A stretch of 64,000 nucleotides of DNA from Vanrija pseudolonga. Its lineage: Eukaryota > Basidiomycota > Tremellomycetes > Trichosporonales > Trichosporonaceae. The translations under genes and the position numbers were made by a program. Location of the stretch: the NCBI RefSeq assembly GCF_020906515.1, contig NC_085855.1:248001-312000 (forward strand). Reading direction: 5' to 3'. Each line of letters starts with the position of its first letter. Position 1 is the stretch's first letter. Shown here one piece after another: positions 9,944 to 21,062 of this stretch. The notes under the pieces were generated by a model, which was given only the letters and a program-made list of their open reading frames with translations, was not told the DNA's origin and did not search any database.

Positions 9944-12753
9944 CTAGCCCCCGCGCGGCAGGTCGCCGGTAGCCATCGTGTCTACACTCCCCGCAGCCGA
10001 CAGCGGGCGGTCAAAGGGGCGGTGCGGCGAGTCAAAGCCCCGCTGTTGCTGTCCTCCTCCTTGTCCGCCTCCGCTGCCGGGAACGTTCTGCATGGCGTAT
10101 GCGTCCTGGCCGTAGCCTAGGCCGCAGTCAGAGGGGTTTTCTTGCCATCAGGCGTGGTTGCGTCTACAGCAATCGCGCCGTGGTCGTTGGACTCACCCGT
10201 CGCCGCCGGCTGGTTGGTGTACCATCCGTTCTTGTTGGGTTGGTTGGCCTTCTTGTTGCGGTTGACGCAGAACATGAGCTGGGGTGTGAGTGGGAGCGGC
10301 TGGGGGTTTCGCTTACGATAGCACCGAGAAGGAGGACGGCGCCGATACCAGCTCCGACTCCGATACCGATCTTGGCGCCGGTGCTCAGGCTCGACGAGGA
10401 CGCCGAGCTACCCGCCGTAGTGTCGGTCGGTGCGGACGAGGGTTCGGCGACTGTGGTGCCGTGGCTCGTCGGCGCAGCCGAGGAGGAAGTCGGCGGGTGG
10501 TAGGCGTACTTGGCCTTGATGATGTCCGCGGCCTTCTCAGCAACGCCGTAAGTCGACGCCATGAGATGCGCAGCGACATGCAGAGGCATGATGGACGCGT
10601 CGACGACACGGACGTTCTGCGTGCCGTACACGGTGAGCGTGGTGTCGACGACACCGCCCGAGTCCTTGGGCAGCATGGCGGCCGTGGCGAGCGGGTGGAA
10701 CTCGGTGCCGGACGCGGCCTTGAAGGCATTGACCAGGTCCTCGCCCGTGACGTTGGCACCGGGCGACTGCTCGCCGGTGATGATTGCACCGAGCGGGCCC
10801 TGGGCGGCGAGCTTGCGCACCCACGCGACAGCAGCAGACATCATCTGGGTGTCGGCGTCGACGCCAAAGTAGTCGGGGTCGATGAGGGGCGGGTCGAACG
10901 GCGACGCGGACGCGAGGGCGACATGGCCGCGCGAGTACGGGTGCTGCAGCGCGATTTGGATCGCGATGCTCGACGCGTCCTTGCCCCAGAGGTGCATGAT
11001 GATCTCGAACTGGCCCGCGTCGGTCGGGAGCTGCGTGTTCTGGATACCGTACTGCGCCTGAATACCCTTCTGGAGGGCGGCCGGGAAGCCGTACTTGCTC
11101 GACACGGCGGCAGCCGTGCCAGCGGCGTCAGGCGCAGCGGTGAAGCCAATGTCGGCGGCGTTGATGTAGCCGATCGCCTCGTTGACGTACGTGAGCGGGC
11201 CGTCGGCCGTCGCCTGCCACTGGGCGAGCGCGGCGTCCTGCGCGCCGCTCACGTTCATGGCCAGGTTGAACCACGTCTCGAGGCCCGCCTGGATCGAGAA
11301 GTACATGCCGAATGAGACGTGGTCGTGGAAGCCCTGTCCGACGGGAAGGTCGGCGAGCACGGGCAGCCCGAGCGGCTGGAGGACCGAGCTGGGGCCAATG
11401 CCCGACAGCTGGAGGAGCTTGGGCGAGTTGATGGCGCCGCCGCTGGCGTGAGGGGTGATCAGTGGCGCTCAACACGCGGGTATAGAGGGGACTCGACTCA
11501 CGAGACAATGACCTCCTTGTTCGCAAACACCGAGTACTGCGTGCTCGCGGCGTCCGCCTGGAACTGCACGCCGTTGGCGGTAAGGTTGCCGCCCATCGTG
11601 TTGTTGAACATGATCTTGGTGACCTGCTGGCGCGAGAGCACGGTGAGGTTGGGGAACGCGGCCTTGGGGTCAATGTAGGCTGTGCGCGAGTCGGAGCGCG
11701 CGCCCTTGGCCGCGTCCATCGTCGACGGGGTGATGGTCACGCCGTGCACATTGCCCGACGCGAGATCCTTGTTGGTGAACCCGAGGCTCTGCCACGACGG
11801 CACCCAGTTGGCGACGATGGGGTAGATGTATTTTGAGAAGCTGGGAGCGTCAGTGCGTGTGCTCGCGCATGCGGGCAGGCCAGCAGGCTAGTCAGCATAC
11901 CCGATCTGAAGGGGTCCGCCCGTGCCGTGCGACTTGGGGTCGAGGATGATGTGGAACTGGTCCGCCTGGGCCTGGGGTGGCATCTGGACGTTCTCCGCCT
12001 TGTTGATGTACTTTTGCATCTCGGCCCAGTTCCAGGCGACCGCGCCGCCGGGGTTGAGTGCTACGTGTGTGTCAGCTGGCTGGCTTCCAAGGCGTACGCG
12101 TCCGAGTCGCGCGCGTGGGCCCGCGCGTGGACCAACCAAGTGTGGCACAGTGTGCAGGCCGCACACCCACACACCCACACGCCCACACGCCCCACACCAC
12201 ACCACACTCACCTCCCCAGGCGTCATAGTCGTCACTAGAGCCACGGCACCAGAACATGCCGTTGATCGCGCCCGAGCCGCCGAGGCCCTTGCCGAGCGGG
12301 TAGTTTTTGGCCATGTTGAGCGAGTCGGTCATGTTGACAGTCTTGTAGCCCCAGCCGTAGGGGCCGGCCGACAGGCCCTTCATGTACGCGAAGCCTGGGG
12401 TGTGAGCGCTACTCCACTCGAGCTATCCTTGTTCGCTCCGCTTGCTCACCTGGGACCGTCTCTTGGATCTGCACGTCCGAGCCGTCGCCACCAGCCTCGA
12501 TGACGAGCACGGTAAAGTTGCTCCACTCAGCCAGGCGGCCGGCGAGCGTGAGGCCGGCAAGACCGCCGCCGGCAATGATAAAGTCGTAGCTCTTGCCCGC
12601 GACGTCGGCCGGGTTGGTCGTGAGCGCACGCTTGAACATGCGCACGTTGGGGTGGTTGGGGTTGTACGCCTCGCTCGGATTCCGGATCGTGAGCGCGGCG
12701 ACGAGGTTGAGCGCCAGGAGCGCATACAGCGCGAGTGTGAGCGCGCGACTCAT
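9944..12753 (-). CDS. GMC-family oxidoreductase, secreted/membrane-anchored
   Basis: Start ATG 12753, stop TAG 9944-9946, about seven exons, roughly 780 aa. A signal peptide (ALTLALYALLALNLVAALT) is followed by YDFIIAGGGLAGLTLAGRLAE, the FAD-binding Rossmann motif, and VLVIEAGGDG. GNPGG-like and NGMFWCRGSSDDYDAWG mark the GMC N-domain; the C-domain ends in HPLATAAMLPKDSGGVVD and VVDASIMPLHVAAHLMASTYGVAE, carrying the usual catalytic His region. Family members oxidise alcohols, sugars or choline and produce H2O2; substrate cannot be told. Unusual is the C-terminal extension: a Ser/Thr/Ala-rich stalk, a helix (IGIGVGAGIGAVLLLGAI), and after another splice a tail of about 80 aa (NRNKKANQPNKNGW, Gly/Gln-rich, ending LPRGG). 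This gives a type I anchored enzyme with a cytosolic tail. Convergent with the permease. Confidence 0.85.
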
Positions 12754-14667
12754 GGTGGTGGGTGGGAAGAGAGTTGGTTGGGGATGAGTTCTATCGGGGG
12801 CAGCAGGCTGCAGCTACCTGCCCCTCTATTAATCTACTTGCTGCTGCTCGCAGTGCTCGCAGAAACAATCCGCACGGCCAAGACTTGACGCTCCCTGGGC
12901 GGACGGTGCGCGCTCGCTCCCTGTCATTGCGTGGGCTCCGTGGGCCGAGCGAGGGTGAGGGTGTGTGTGTGTAGACAGAGCAAGTCGGACACTCTCGCAA
13001 GCAAACGCGTGCGGGTGGCTCCGTTGTCGAGTGTGTGAGAGTGAGCGAGATGTCAGCCAGCCAGCCAAGCAGCAGCACACCAGATCAGCAAGGAACAATA
13101 CACCAGATTCCAGGGAGCCAGCCCTACTCGGCTTGCTTTTGCTCCACGCGCATGCCGGCAGCGTTGCCGCCGTAGTCAGGAAACGGCAGAAAATGCCACA
13201 CACGCCACGGGGCCTGCAGGAGCGTGGCGTCACCGCCGCCAATCCGCGAACGCGAGATCCTCTCGTCGTGCCTCGTCTTTCTTTGGCCTTCACGTCAATG
13301 GGCTTTGCGTGGAGCTAGAGCCACGCTGCTCGTCTGCTGGAATGCAGTGCGCAGGGCGTTTCAGAGTCTTGAAGGAGGAAAATAGCCTTTTGGTCGGAGG
13401 ACATGATGCTTCTGCCCATGCCATGTGCTGTGCATCAGCCCTCTGTGGACATTAGACATCGAGCACCTTCGAGCACGTCGGGCACCCAGACCGACCACAC
13501 CCAAACTCTCAGGCCCAGCTCCCCCTCGATGGCTGATACATGGCTGACCCCCGGCCGCTTGGCACGCCGGCGACGCGGGCAAGCAGCAAGCGCTTGGCCG
13601 TCCGTCTCTGCGTTTCTCCGCATCCATCCGCAGTAATACAAATCCACTCCGAATGTATGGCCGCTCGCTGCCTTGCGTCCACTCGTTCGCTGGCTCACCG
13701 CCGCTGGTGCTGGCTGGCGCCGAGCGCACGGGCCCTCGTACAGGCGGTACGCGAGAGCACGCAAGCTCGGCGCCGCGCGAAAACACAGTCACGCGAGGAG
13801 CGTAAGAGTGCGGCGGGGTGCTGGGCGGGGCGGGCAGCGGGCGAGTTGAGCTGTTGGATTGATATATGACCGTACCTCACCGCGCGGAACGAGCGGTGTT
13901 GTACCGCACATGTCGCGAGCGACAGAGCAGGGACCACTGCGTCGTCACCGCATCACCGCGATCAATACCAACCGTCATTTCAGCAGCTGGGGTGAAACAC
14001 CAAGCAGTGCATCACGGCGACTCATGCGCCTGTGTGAGGTTGCGCCAAGGGGCAGTAAGTGTATCAGCCTGCCGGCGGCTGGGTGAGCCGTAGCAGCGCA
14101 GAGGCGTTGCACGCAACTTGAGTGTGGTGAGTCGTGGTGAGCTTGAGCAGCAGCTACTACTGCACCGTGTCCCTCGGCTATCACCTCGCCGTCACCGTCT
14201 CGTACCTCTCGCTCGGGGATACAGTGCGCGGCCCTCATGAGCAGTGGCCAGAGAAGCCGAGCGCGACTTGACTTCGGGACACGGCGAGGGATGACCACCA
14301 CCCCGCAGTAGTGTCGGACAAGTCCGAACCCCACAAACAGCACAAAGAGCCCCGCACAACTCGTCTGCACCGTCCAGCAGCTCGAACTCGTCGTATGCAC
14401 GCTGCCGGGGCAGATGTCCCGCACTATGCCATGCTTGCCTGCTTGCGCAGCAGGCTGACGCGCCGATGTACGAGTCAGCGCCGCCCGCGGTCGATAACAG
14501 CCGCGTCACATGATGGTTGTAGGCTATCTCGGCGTCCGGCATTCCGGCAGCCAAAGTGAACAACAAAGTGACTCTTCGGGCATGGGCGCCGCAGCGCGAG
14601 CCGGCTACTTAAGGCGGCAGCGACGACGCGACACGCGCATCATCCTCCTCATCATCACACACTCACA
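12754..14667. other. 1.9-kb intergenic region between GMC oxidoreductase and SDR genes
   Basis: Divergent promoter space. Several frames of 60-150 codons are open on both strands, but they overlap one another, have no family motif, and show the random openness expected of GC-rich DNA. I assign no gene here. It is the longest gene-free stretch in the left half and could hide a noncoding RNA or a long regulatory region. Confidence 0.5.
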
Positions 14668-15716
14668 ATGAACGGCGTAGCTCTAGTCACAGGCGGCTCT
14701 TCCGGCGTGCGTCGTTGCGTGTCGTGTCCTCTCCGCCTGCTTGCTGACGTCTTCAGATCGGCGCAGCGACCGTCAAGGCATTCCTGGCCAAGGGCGTGCG
14801 CCGCGTCGTCATTGCCGACGTGTCGCCGCTCGACGAGTCGATCAGCGCATGGCAAGCCGAGTTCGCCGACGCGCAGCTGCTCGCCGTCAAGACGGACGTG
14901 GCCGTCGAGGCTGAAGTCACCGCGCTCATCGCTGCCGCCGTCGAGAAGTTCGGGCGCATCGACTACGCCGTCAACTGTGCCGGCGTCTCTGGGGGCGGCG
15001 CGTTCGCCGAGTTCTCGACCGAGACGTGGGACCGTACCACTGGCGTTAACGAGCGCGGGGTCTTCTTCTGCATGCGCGAGCAGCTCAAGGTCATGGCCGA
15101 TCAGGACTTCGGAGAGTGAGTTGGCGTGGGTGGGCGTGGGCTGGCGTGGGGCGGCGAGCGTGGGCTCGCATGGGTGTGGGCGCACACCGGTGAGCTGACA
15201 CTCCACAGAGCCAAGGACGAGCGCCGAAAGCAGCGCGGCGCGATCGTCTCCGTCGCTTCCCTCTGCGGCCAGGTCGCCATCCCCCAATCGGCCGCCTACA
15301 TCGCCTCCAAGCACGCCGTCATCGGCCTCGCAAAGTCCGCGACGCTTGAGTACGCGGGTAAAGGTATCCGGGTGTGAGTGGGCGCGCGGGTGCGAGGGAG
15401 CTCAAGCGAGGGAGCACGAGCAACACGACTGACTGACGGGTATAGCAACTGCGTCGCACCCGGCTGGATCGACACGAACGTGAGTGCTGCACTGCGTGCT
15501 CTCGCACCCCCGTGCGCTCGCTCACCCGCCCAGATGACGAACACGGCCCGCGCCAAGGTCATCTACGACTGGGGCACCAAGCCGGACCGCACGCCGATGG
15601 GGCGCGGCGGCATCCCCGAGGAGATTGCCGACGTCATCGTCTTCCTATGCTCCGAGGAGGCGAGCTTTGTCACCGGCGCGACGTGGAACATTGACGGCGG
15701 ATACATGTGTTTCTAA
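14668..15716 (+). CDS. Short-chain dehydrogenase/reductase (classical SDR)
   Basis: Exons 14668-14705, 14757 to about 15117, one starting near 15210, a 34-nt exon 15446-15479, and a last exon starting at the ATGACGAAC near 15534. Splicing creates TGGSSGIGAA, the NAD(P)-binding TGxxxGxG loop split by the first intron. Further hallmarks are VVIADVS (Asp after beta-2, favouring NAD), NCAGVSG, IVSVASL with the catalytic Ser, and AAYIASKHA with the YxxxK pair. The 34-nt exon codes NCVAPGWIDTN, the conserved NxVAPG turn. The C-terminus WNIDGGYMCF is the normal end for the classical family of about 250 aa. Substrate is unknown. The gene ends five bases from the convergent gene at 15722. Confidence 0.9.
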
Positions 15717-15721
15717 CTAGT

Positions 15722-16051
15722 CTATGCCTCGCACTCGATGTACTCGTACCCGCGCCGGAACTTGCTGAGGGCGCGGTAGTCCCCCCGCCAGGAAGGCCAC
15801 TCGCGGTCGAGGCGCACGACGAACGGGCTGAACTGCTCCACGGCGGCGCGGACGACGAACGCGCCGCCGTCGGAGGAGAAGCGGATGGCGCGGGTACCCC
15901 ACTGCACGAGCAGGATCGGGTAGCTGCCTGCGTAGGCTACGACCTTGGGCAGCAGCGCGTACAGCTCGGGCCGGGTGTGGTAGAACGTGAAGAGGGACAG
16001 CGGGGTCGTTGGGCGTAGGAGGGATGCGGGGCGCGAGGGGCGGTTGCCCAT
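15722..16051 (-). CDS. Hypothetical small protein, 109 aa
   Basis: Single open frame from ATG 16051 to stop 15722-15724, no intron needed. It has a mixed alpha/beta look: SLFTFYHTRPELYALLPKVV, YPILLVQWGTRAIRFSSDGGAFVV, then a basic/aromatic end (WRGDYRALSKFRRGYEYIEC). No signal peptide or membrane segment. I recognise no family. Codon use is GC3-rich like its neighbours and the frame is exactly convergent with the SDR gene, which supports it being real, but it could also be antisense noise. Confidence 0.55.
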   Translation of the reverse strand: MGNRPSRPASLLRPTTPLSLFTFYHTRPELYALLPKVVAYAGSYPILLVQWGTRAIRFSSDGGAFVVRAAVEQFSPFVVRLDREWPSWRGDYRALSKFRRGYEYIECEA

Positions 16052-17099
16052 GTTGGTGCTGCTTGCTGGGTGTAAGCTGCGCCGAGTCGCACTCAGCCCT
16101 CGAACTCACTTTGAGAGGATGCGGTGATGATTTTATTTTGGGAGGGAGTTGGGCGAGGCCAGGCTGCGCGAGCACTCTTATCAAGCACTCAGAACGCATC
16201 TCAACAATCCCATGGTATCCCCATGGCATTGCTCAACCTCGTGCCAGGCGCGAGGCCTTAGTAGACGCGAGGCCGCGAGGTGGCCTCGAGGCAGCGCCAC
16301 CGAAGCGGCATGAAGAGAACGAGGCATCCTGTCACACCGTCAGAACACAGCCCGGCGGCGCCGAAGCCTGTCAAGCTTCGACACGAGGCGGCGTCGGCAT
16401 GATGCATTGCTCAACCTTTCCCACCTCTCACCCGCCGTGCATGCATCAGCGTTAAAGCGTTGCCTTGAGTGCCTTTGGGGCGAGAGAAGAGTGACAACTG
16501 AGAAGTAAGAAGCCAAAGTCAGTCACGTGCCGTGTTCATCAGTGGCCTAGTGGGAATCGTGGGGAGTGAGCCTTGACGGCTCCACCCCGACGCCGACGCC
16601 GACGCCGACGCCTACAGCATCGACAGCAGTACCAGCTCCGAGAGGCAGCAGCATAGTCTACTGAGGCACTTGCATGCCTAGGCCGAGACTCAAGCGTTGC
16701 CGGGCCGGGGTGACTGACTGCCCACCGCGAGACCGCCCTGCCGAGCGAGCGCCTTGTCCGACGGATCCTCGGCGGGGTCCAAGTTACCGCGCGTTGCCCT
16801 CTCATTGTTGCCCCATCCATCACTCTAGCCCATTCATCTCATCACTGTGCACTCTGCTCCGCGCTCCGCTCCACGCCGCTCCACTAACCGCCCACCCTCT
16901 TCGGCGTCACTGCTCACACGACTCGTTGTCGCTGTCCCGCCACCCAGATTTCCACTTACGGCAGCATTAAAAAAAGAGGGAACAGCCAGCCAGCCAGTCG
17001 CACGACGTCATGGACAGACAAGGGCGACCGACGGCGACCGACAGTTAACACCGCATCAACAACCAGTTGTCATCTTGACACCTCACACGATCACTCACC
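16052..17099. other. Intergenic region with a (GACGCC)4 microsatellite
   Basis: About 1 kb shared by the 5' sides of the 109-aa gene and the HAM1-like gene. GACGCC repeats four times at 16589-16612. A CACGTG occurs near 16524. No credible coding frame. Confidence 0.5.
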
Positions 17100-20000
17100 A
17101 TGTCCATGGGCCAGAGCAAGAGCAAGAGCAAGAGCAAGCGCGCACGCGCGCGCGATGCCGACGCCGACCTCCCGCGCGACCTGCACGAGGAGGTGGGGGA
17201 GCACCCTACCGCCGGGGCAGTCACCCATGTCATGGGCCTGGCCGACGCACAGCGCATCGAGGACGACGTCGAAGATAACCTCAAGCTGTGGGGGCTGACA
17301 GAGGCCCTGCGGAATGGGTGAGTTGGAGCCGGGCGCATCGTGCTTACACTCCACCAGCTACCTCCCGTCCAACGCGCAGCTCGACATTGCGCTCACGAAA
17401 CTCGGCGACCTTATCCAGCCTGAGCGCGCGAAGAACGGCGACACAGAAAAGGCGCTCGAAGCCCTCGTATCGCTATCACGGACGCTGCGAAAGGCCATAC
17501 GGCAGAAGAACGCAGACCAGCTCATCCAGGACACGGCGTACCTCGCTTTCCAGGAGAGCCGGGACGAGGTCGGCGAGCGGATAACGCGGCGGGTGACCAA
17601 GCTGCCGAGTGTGAAGAACCCGCCGTGGGAGATCAAGGAGGCGGCGACGGCAGCGGATGGCGCGAGGCCGGCGATCGCGCGACAGCCGTCGGGGTCGTCT
17701 CTCGCGTCCGGGGAGAGCACGTACACGACGGCGTCGTCGACGGCGCACGACCCAGACGTCGCGGTTAGTCCCAAGAGCAAAAAGGACGTCGGCGCGGTCA
17801 AGATGGAGCACGCGTCGCGCCAGGGCGAGCTGTTCGTCGCCGCGCGCCATGTGCGCACACTCGGCATGATATTCGCGACCAACTCTGAGCTCCGCGCTGC
17901 TCTGGGCGAGCTCGTCGCCATCGCGCGCGATATGGCCAAGAAGGCGGACAAGGACGAGCTGAAGGAGGAGAAGAAGCGCGCGAAGAAGGCGCGCAAGGAG
18001 AAGGAGGAGGAGGAGCGCGAGCGCGAGAAGAAGGAGAAAGAGAAGGAGAAGGAGAAGGGGGTGGCGAATGGCACGGCGGATGGGTCCGGTGGGAAGAATG
18101 AGCCGGGGGCCAAGTCTGCGTCGACGAGCCCACAACGCTCGACGTGGAGCGACTGGGGTGCAGGCCAGTTCGACCTCCTGCACATGTCTATGCCGTCGCT
18201 GCCGAGCTTCCCCAGCCCGCCGAGTAGACGGTCAAGTAGACGGTCAAGTAGACGGTCCAAGACTCCGCCCGCGGCTCCTGAGCCTGAAGAGGAGGACGAG
18301 GACAACGAGGCCCCCGAGAATGGGGAGCATGCCTCCACGGATGACGAGCCCACCACGACCACGGACGACGACGACGACCTCGGAGGCCCGGCGCCGCAGC
18401 CGCCCGGCGCGTTCTTCGCCGACGCGGACGATCACGACGAGGTCACCTGGGCCGACATCGATGTCGGGGACGAATCGACCAAGCAGGGTCAGGAGAACGT
18501 TGCGCGAGCCGAGGCGGCGAAGAAGGACCCGCGGACAGCCAAGTTCCTCGGGCATCTGAAGATCGCTGTGTGAGTGGGGAGGACTTGCTAGGGCTGACAG
18601 CCAGCGGGAGCCTACAGGAGCAGGAGGGCTACGCCGAGGCCATGGAGTGGCTCATGGAGATGTTCAAGGCCTACGAGGAGGAGGTGCTGCAGCGCGAGAC
18701 GGCCAAAGGCGCGCTGTCTCGCCTCGCCAAAGCTGGCGAGCGCAAGGTCAAGGGGCAGGAGGAGGTGCCCGAGGCGCCAGTAACCTCCACGCCCACGCGC
18801 CAGATTCTGGCAAACTTCGTGACTATCATGGAGCGGTTTGCGCGCGGCCGCTCGACCAGCTCGATCCAGAAGGCGATCGCCGACCTCTACGCGGACGTGT
18901 TTGACGACGACTCGGCCATGAAGCTGTGGCGCGATGTCGACCGGCTGATCGCCAACGTGCTCCTCAAGAAGGGGTATCTCGGCAGCGACGAGTGCGCCGA
19001 GAAGGCCGAAGATATCTGGACGCGCCTGATGGCGTGGCTCAAGGACGGCGTGTACCGCGCCCATTGGAACGCGCTGTGCTTTGGCGTGTCGTACTGGCTT
19101 GGATGGAAGGACGGCGACCCGAAGAAGACGGAGCGGCCGTGGTTCCGCGACGACCCGATCACCGCCAAGCTGCAGGACGACGCGCACGATTTTGCCAGCG
19201 CGTTGTTTTTGGACAGGAAGGGCAGGCTGAGCTTCAAGCCGGCCATCTGGCAGGACGTGTTCAACCTCGTGTTCCCGGCGCTCACGAAGGGGGGCGGCGG
19301 CTTCTTCCCCATCCCGCGCATGGAGCTTGCCTCGCCCAACGTCGAGCTGGTGCTGGAGAATGTGTACCTGTCCATCTCGAACATTCTCCCGACGATGGTT
19401 ACCATCGAGGAGCACCGCATGACCAAGCTTTCGCCCTTTGACGCGATCAAGAACACGCACCGGAATCGGAACAAGATTAGGATATCCCAGGTGCAGGCCG
19501 ATGTGCGCGACGCAATGATCTGGGTCAAGTTCAGGAAGCTCAAGATCCAGGACCAGGGCGATGGTGAGTGGGGTGACAAGGACACGGGCTGACGTGCAGT
19601 GGATATCACGCTGTCTCGGCAGGGCTTATCGATCACGCTCGACCTCGAGTTCAACACGGACGAGAACGCGAAACGTATGCTGACAGTGCACGACGTCGAT
19701 GTGAACATCGATCAATTGAGCATGCGGGTCCGCAACTCGAGCCGGGACCGGCTCTTCCGCGCAGTTTTGCCCGCTTTCGGCGTACCGTTCCTCAAGAGCA
19801 AGCTCACCGCCGCGCTGGAGAGGAAGATCCGTGTGATACTCGAGCGCACCAATGCCGAGATGATGGAGATCAGACGGCGGCTGGACCTGGCCGCGACCGA
19901 GACCAAACGTGAGGTCAAGGACGACGACTCGGCCAGCCAGCGGCTGTACCGCATTGTCGCGAAGCGTGCACAGGAGATCAAGAAGGAAATGGACGCCGTC

Positions 20001-20459
20001 AAGGCGGTCAAGCGGAAACGGACTGAGCGGCTGCGGCACGAGTCGATCCAGCGACACGACGCTGCGGGGCCCGAGTCGCCAGTATCCACGCCGTCGAGTT
20101 CCACATCCGAAATCAACCTGCCTGATGTGGGCGACTTTCCGCGCGCGCCGATCGACAAGAAGAAGTCGTTCAAGATCTCTGCACGGCTGGAAGAGGCGCT
20201 CCTCCCCCATCTTTCCGCTGATGCCGAGCGGTCGATCGTGTATCGCCGCTGGCGGGCGGAAGAGTCGAGCAGACGCGCGAACGGCGCCGCGTTGGCGATT
20301 GAGCGGACGACGGCAGGCGTCGTGCCCACCGCCACTGGGCTGCGAGGCGGCGCAGGGGGCAAAGGCGCGCAGAAGCTCTGGTGGTCGCCCGTGTTTAACT
20401 GGGACTGGCGAGGTCTTGGCGACCCGGGCAAGGCGCCGCGCGAGAAGCCTCGTGCATAG
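17100..20459 (+). CDS. HAM1-like / DUF5923-type large fungal protein
   Basis: Exons 17100-17317, 17358-18569, 18605-19563 and 19600-20459 give 1082 aa. The N-terminus has a (SK)n basic run, then YLPSNAQLDIALTKLGDL and LSRTLRKAIRQKNADQLIQDTAYL, the helical block typical of fungal HAM1-N (DUF5923) proteins. A charged coiled region of K/E repeats follows (about 17940-18060), then an SR-rich patch encoded by a 12-nt tandem repeat (18222-18257, three copies), and an acidic D/E stretch. The second half (LANFVTIMERFARGRSTSSIQ, FNLVFPALTKGGGGFFPIPRMELASPNVELVLENV, ITLSRQGLSITLDLEF) resembles the lipid-binding-like C-terminal part. Role is not established; membrane or lipid association is inferred from the family's C-domain. 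Confidence 0.75.
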
Positions 20460-21062
20460 TGGGGGAGGGCAGTGTCTGCCCATGAATGGCCCGCCGCGTC
20501 GTGCCGCTCGGGCCATGCAGGTCGACCGATGCTCGCTCGGTCTTAAGCCTTCGGGGCTCGTGCATGCCTCGAGTCGCCGAGAGACCCGACAGGCCCGATG
20601 CCTTGTGACACTTTTGTAATCAGCCACATGGCCATTTTGTAATATCATTAATAGTCATATTACACCCCCTATTGTAAATTGTTTCCGCCGGCTCCACTGC
20701 ACGACGTCATACTTTTTCGCTTCAGACCCGAAGAATGCGGCTTGGACCCGACGACAACTTGCTTTCCAACAACATCTCTCTCATCGCACTCGTCGTCGCT
20801 GTAGTCGGCTCATACTTGTTCGACTCGAGTGCACAGCAGCAAGCACGCGGCGGGACTTGCGGGATATAGCGTCGGTCCAGAGCAGGAGCAGCGAGTTTGC
20901 ACCTCGACCTACCTCCACGTCAACTTTGACAACCGCGACAAACACTTTCCCTTCGCCATCGGCCGATCCGAAGCCATAACAACAGGCCACATACGGCGCA
21001 GTACCGCTCCCCCATCGCACATCTCCCCTCCCGATTCCGATTACACCCACCCAAGACCTCGG
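20460..21062 (+). other. Intergenic region upstream of the Zn2Cys6 gene
   Basis: 600 bp with an AT-rich segment near 20625-20690 (repeated TTGTAAT and AATATCATTAATAG), probably the 3' end/poly(A) zone of the HAM1-like gene, then promoter of the next gene. No coding frame supported. Confidence 0.45.

Noticed and set aside
10290-11315. Long + strand open frame of 341 codons opposite the GMC oxidoreductase
   Set aside because: Exact antisense of conserved GMC motifs; an effect of GC-rich third positions, with no family motif of its own.
13361-14424. Several 75-150 codon frames on both strands between GMC and SDR genes
   Set aside because: Mutually overlapping, no motif, no leader or splice logic.
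16589-16612. CRISPR-like repeat
   Set aside because: A simple hexanucleotide microsatellite without spacers, in a eukaryote.
18222-18257. 12-nt tandem repeat as a mobile or regulatory element
   Set aside because: It is in frame and simply codes an SR-rich patch of the HAM1-like protein.
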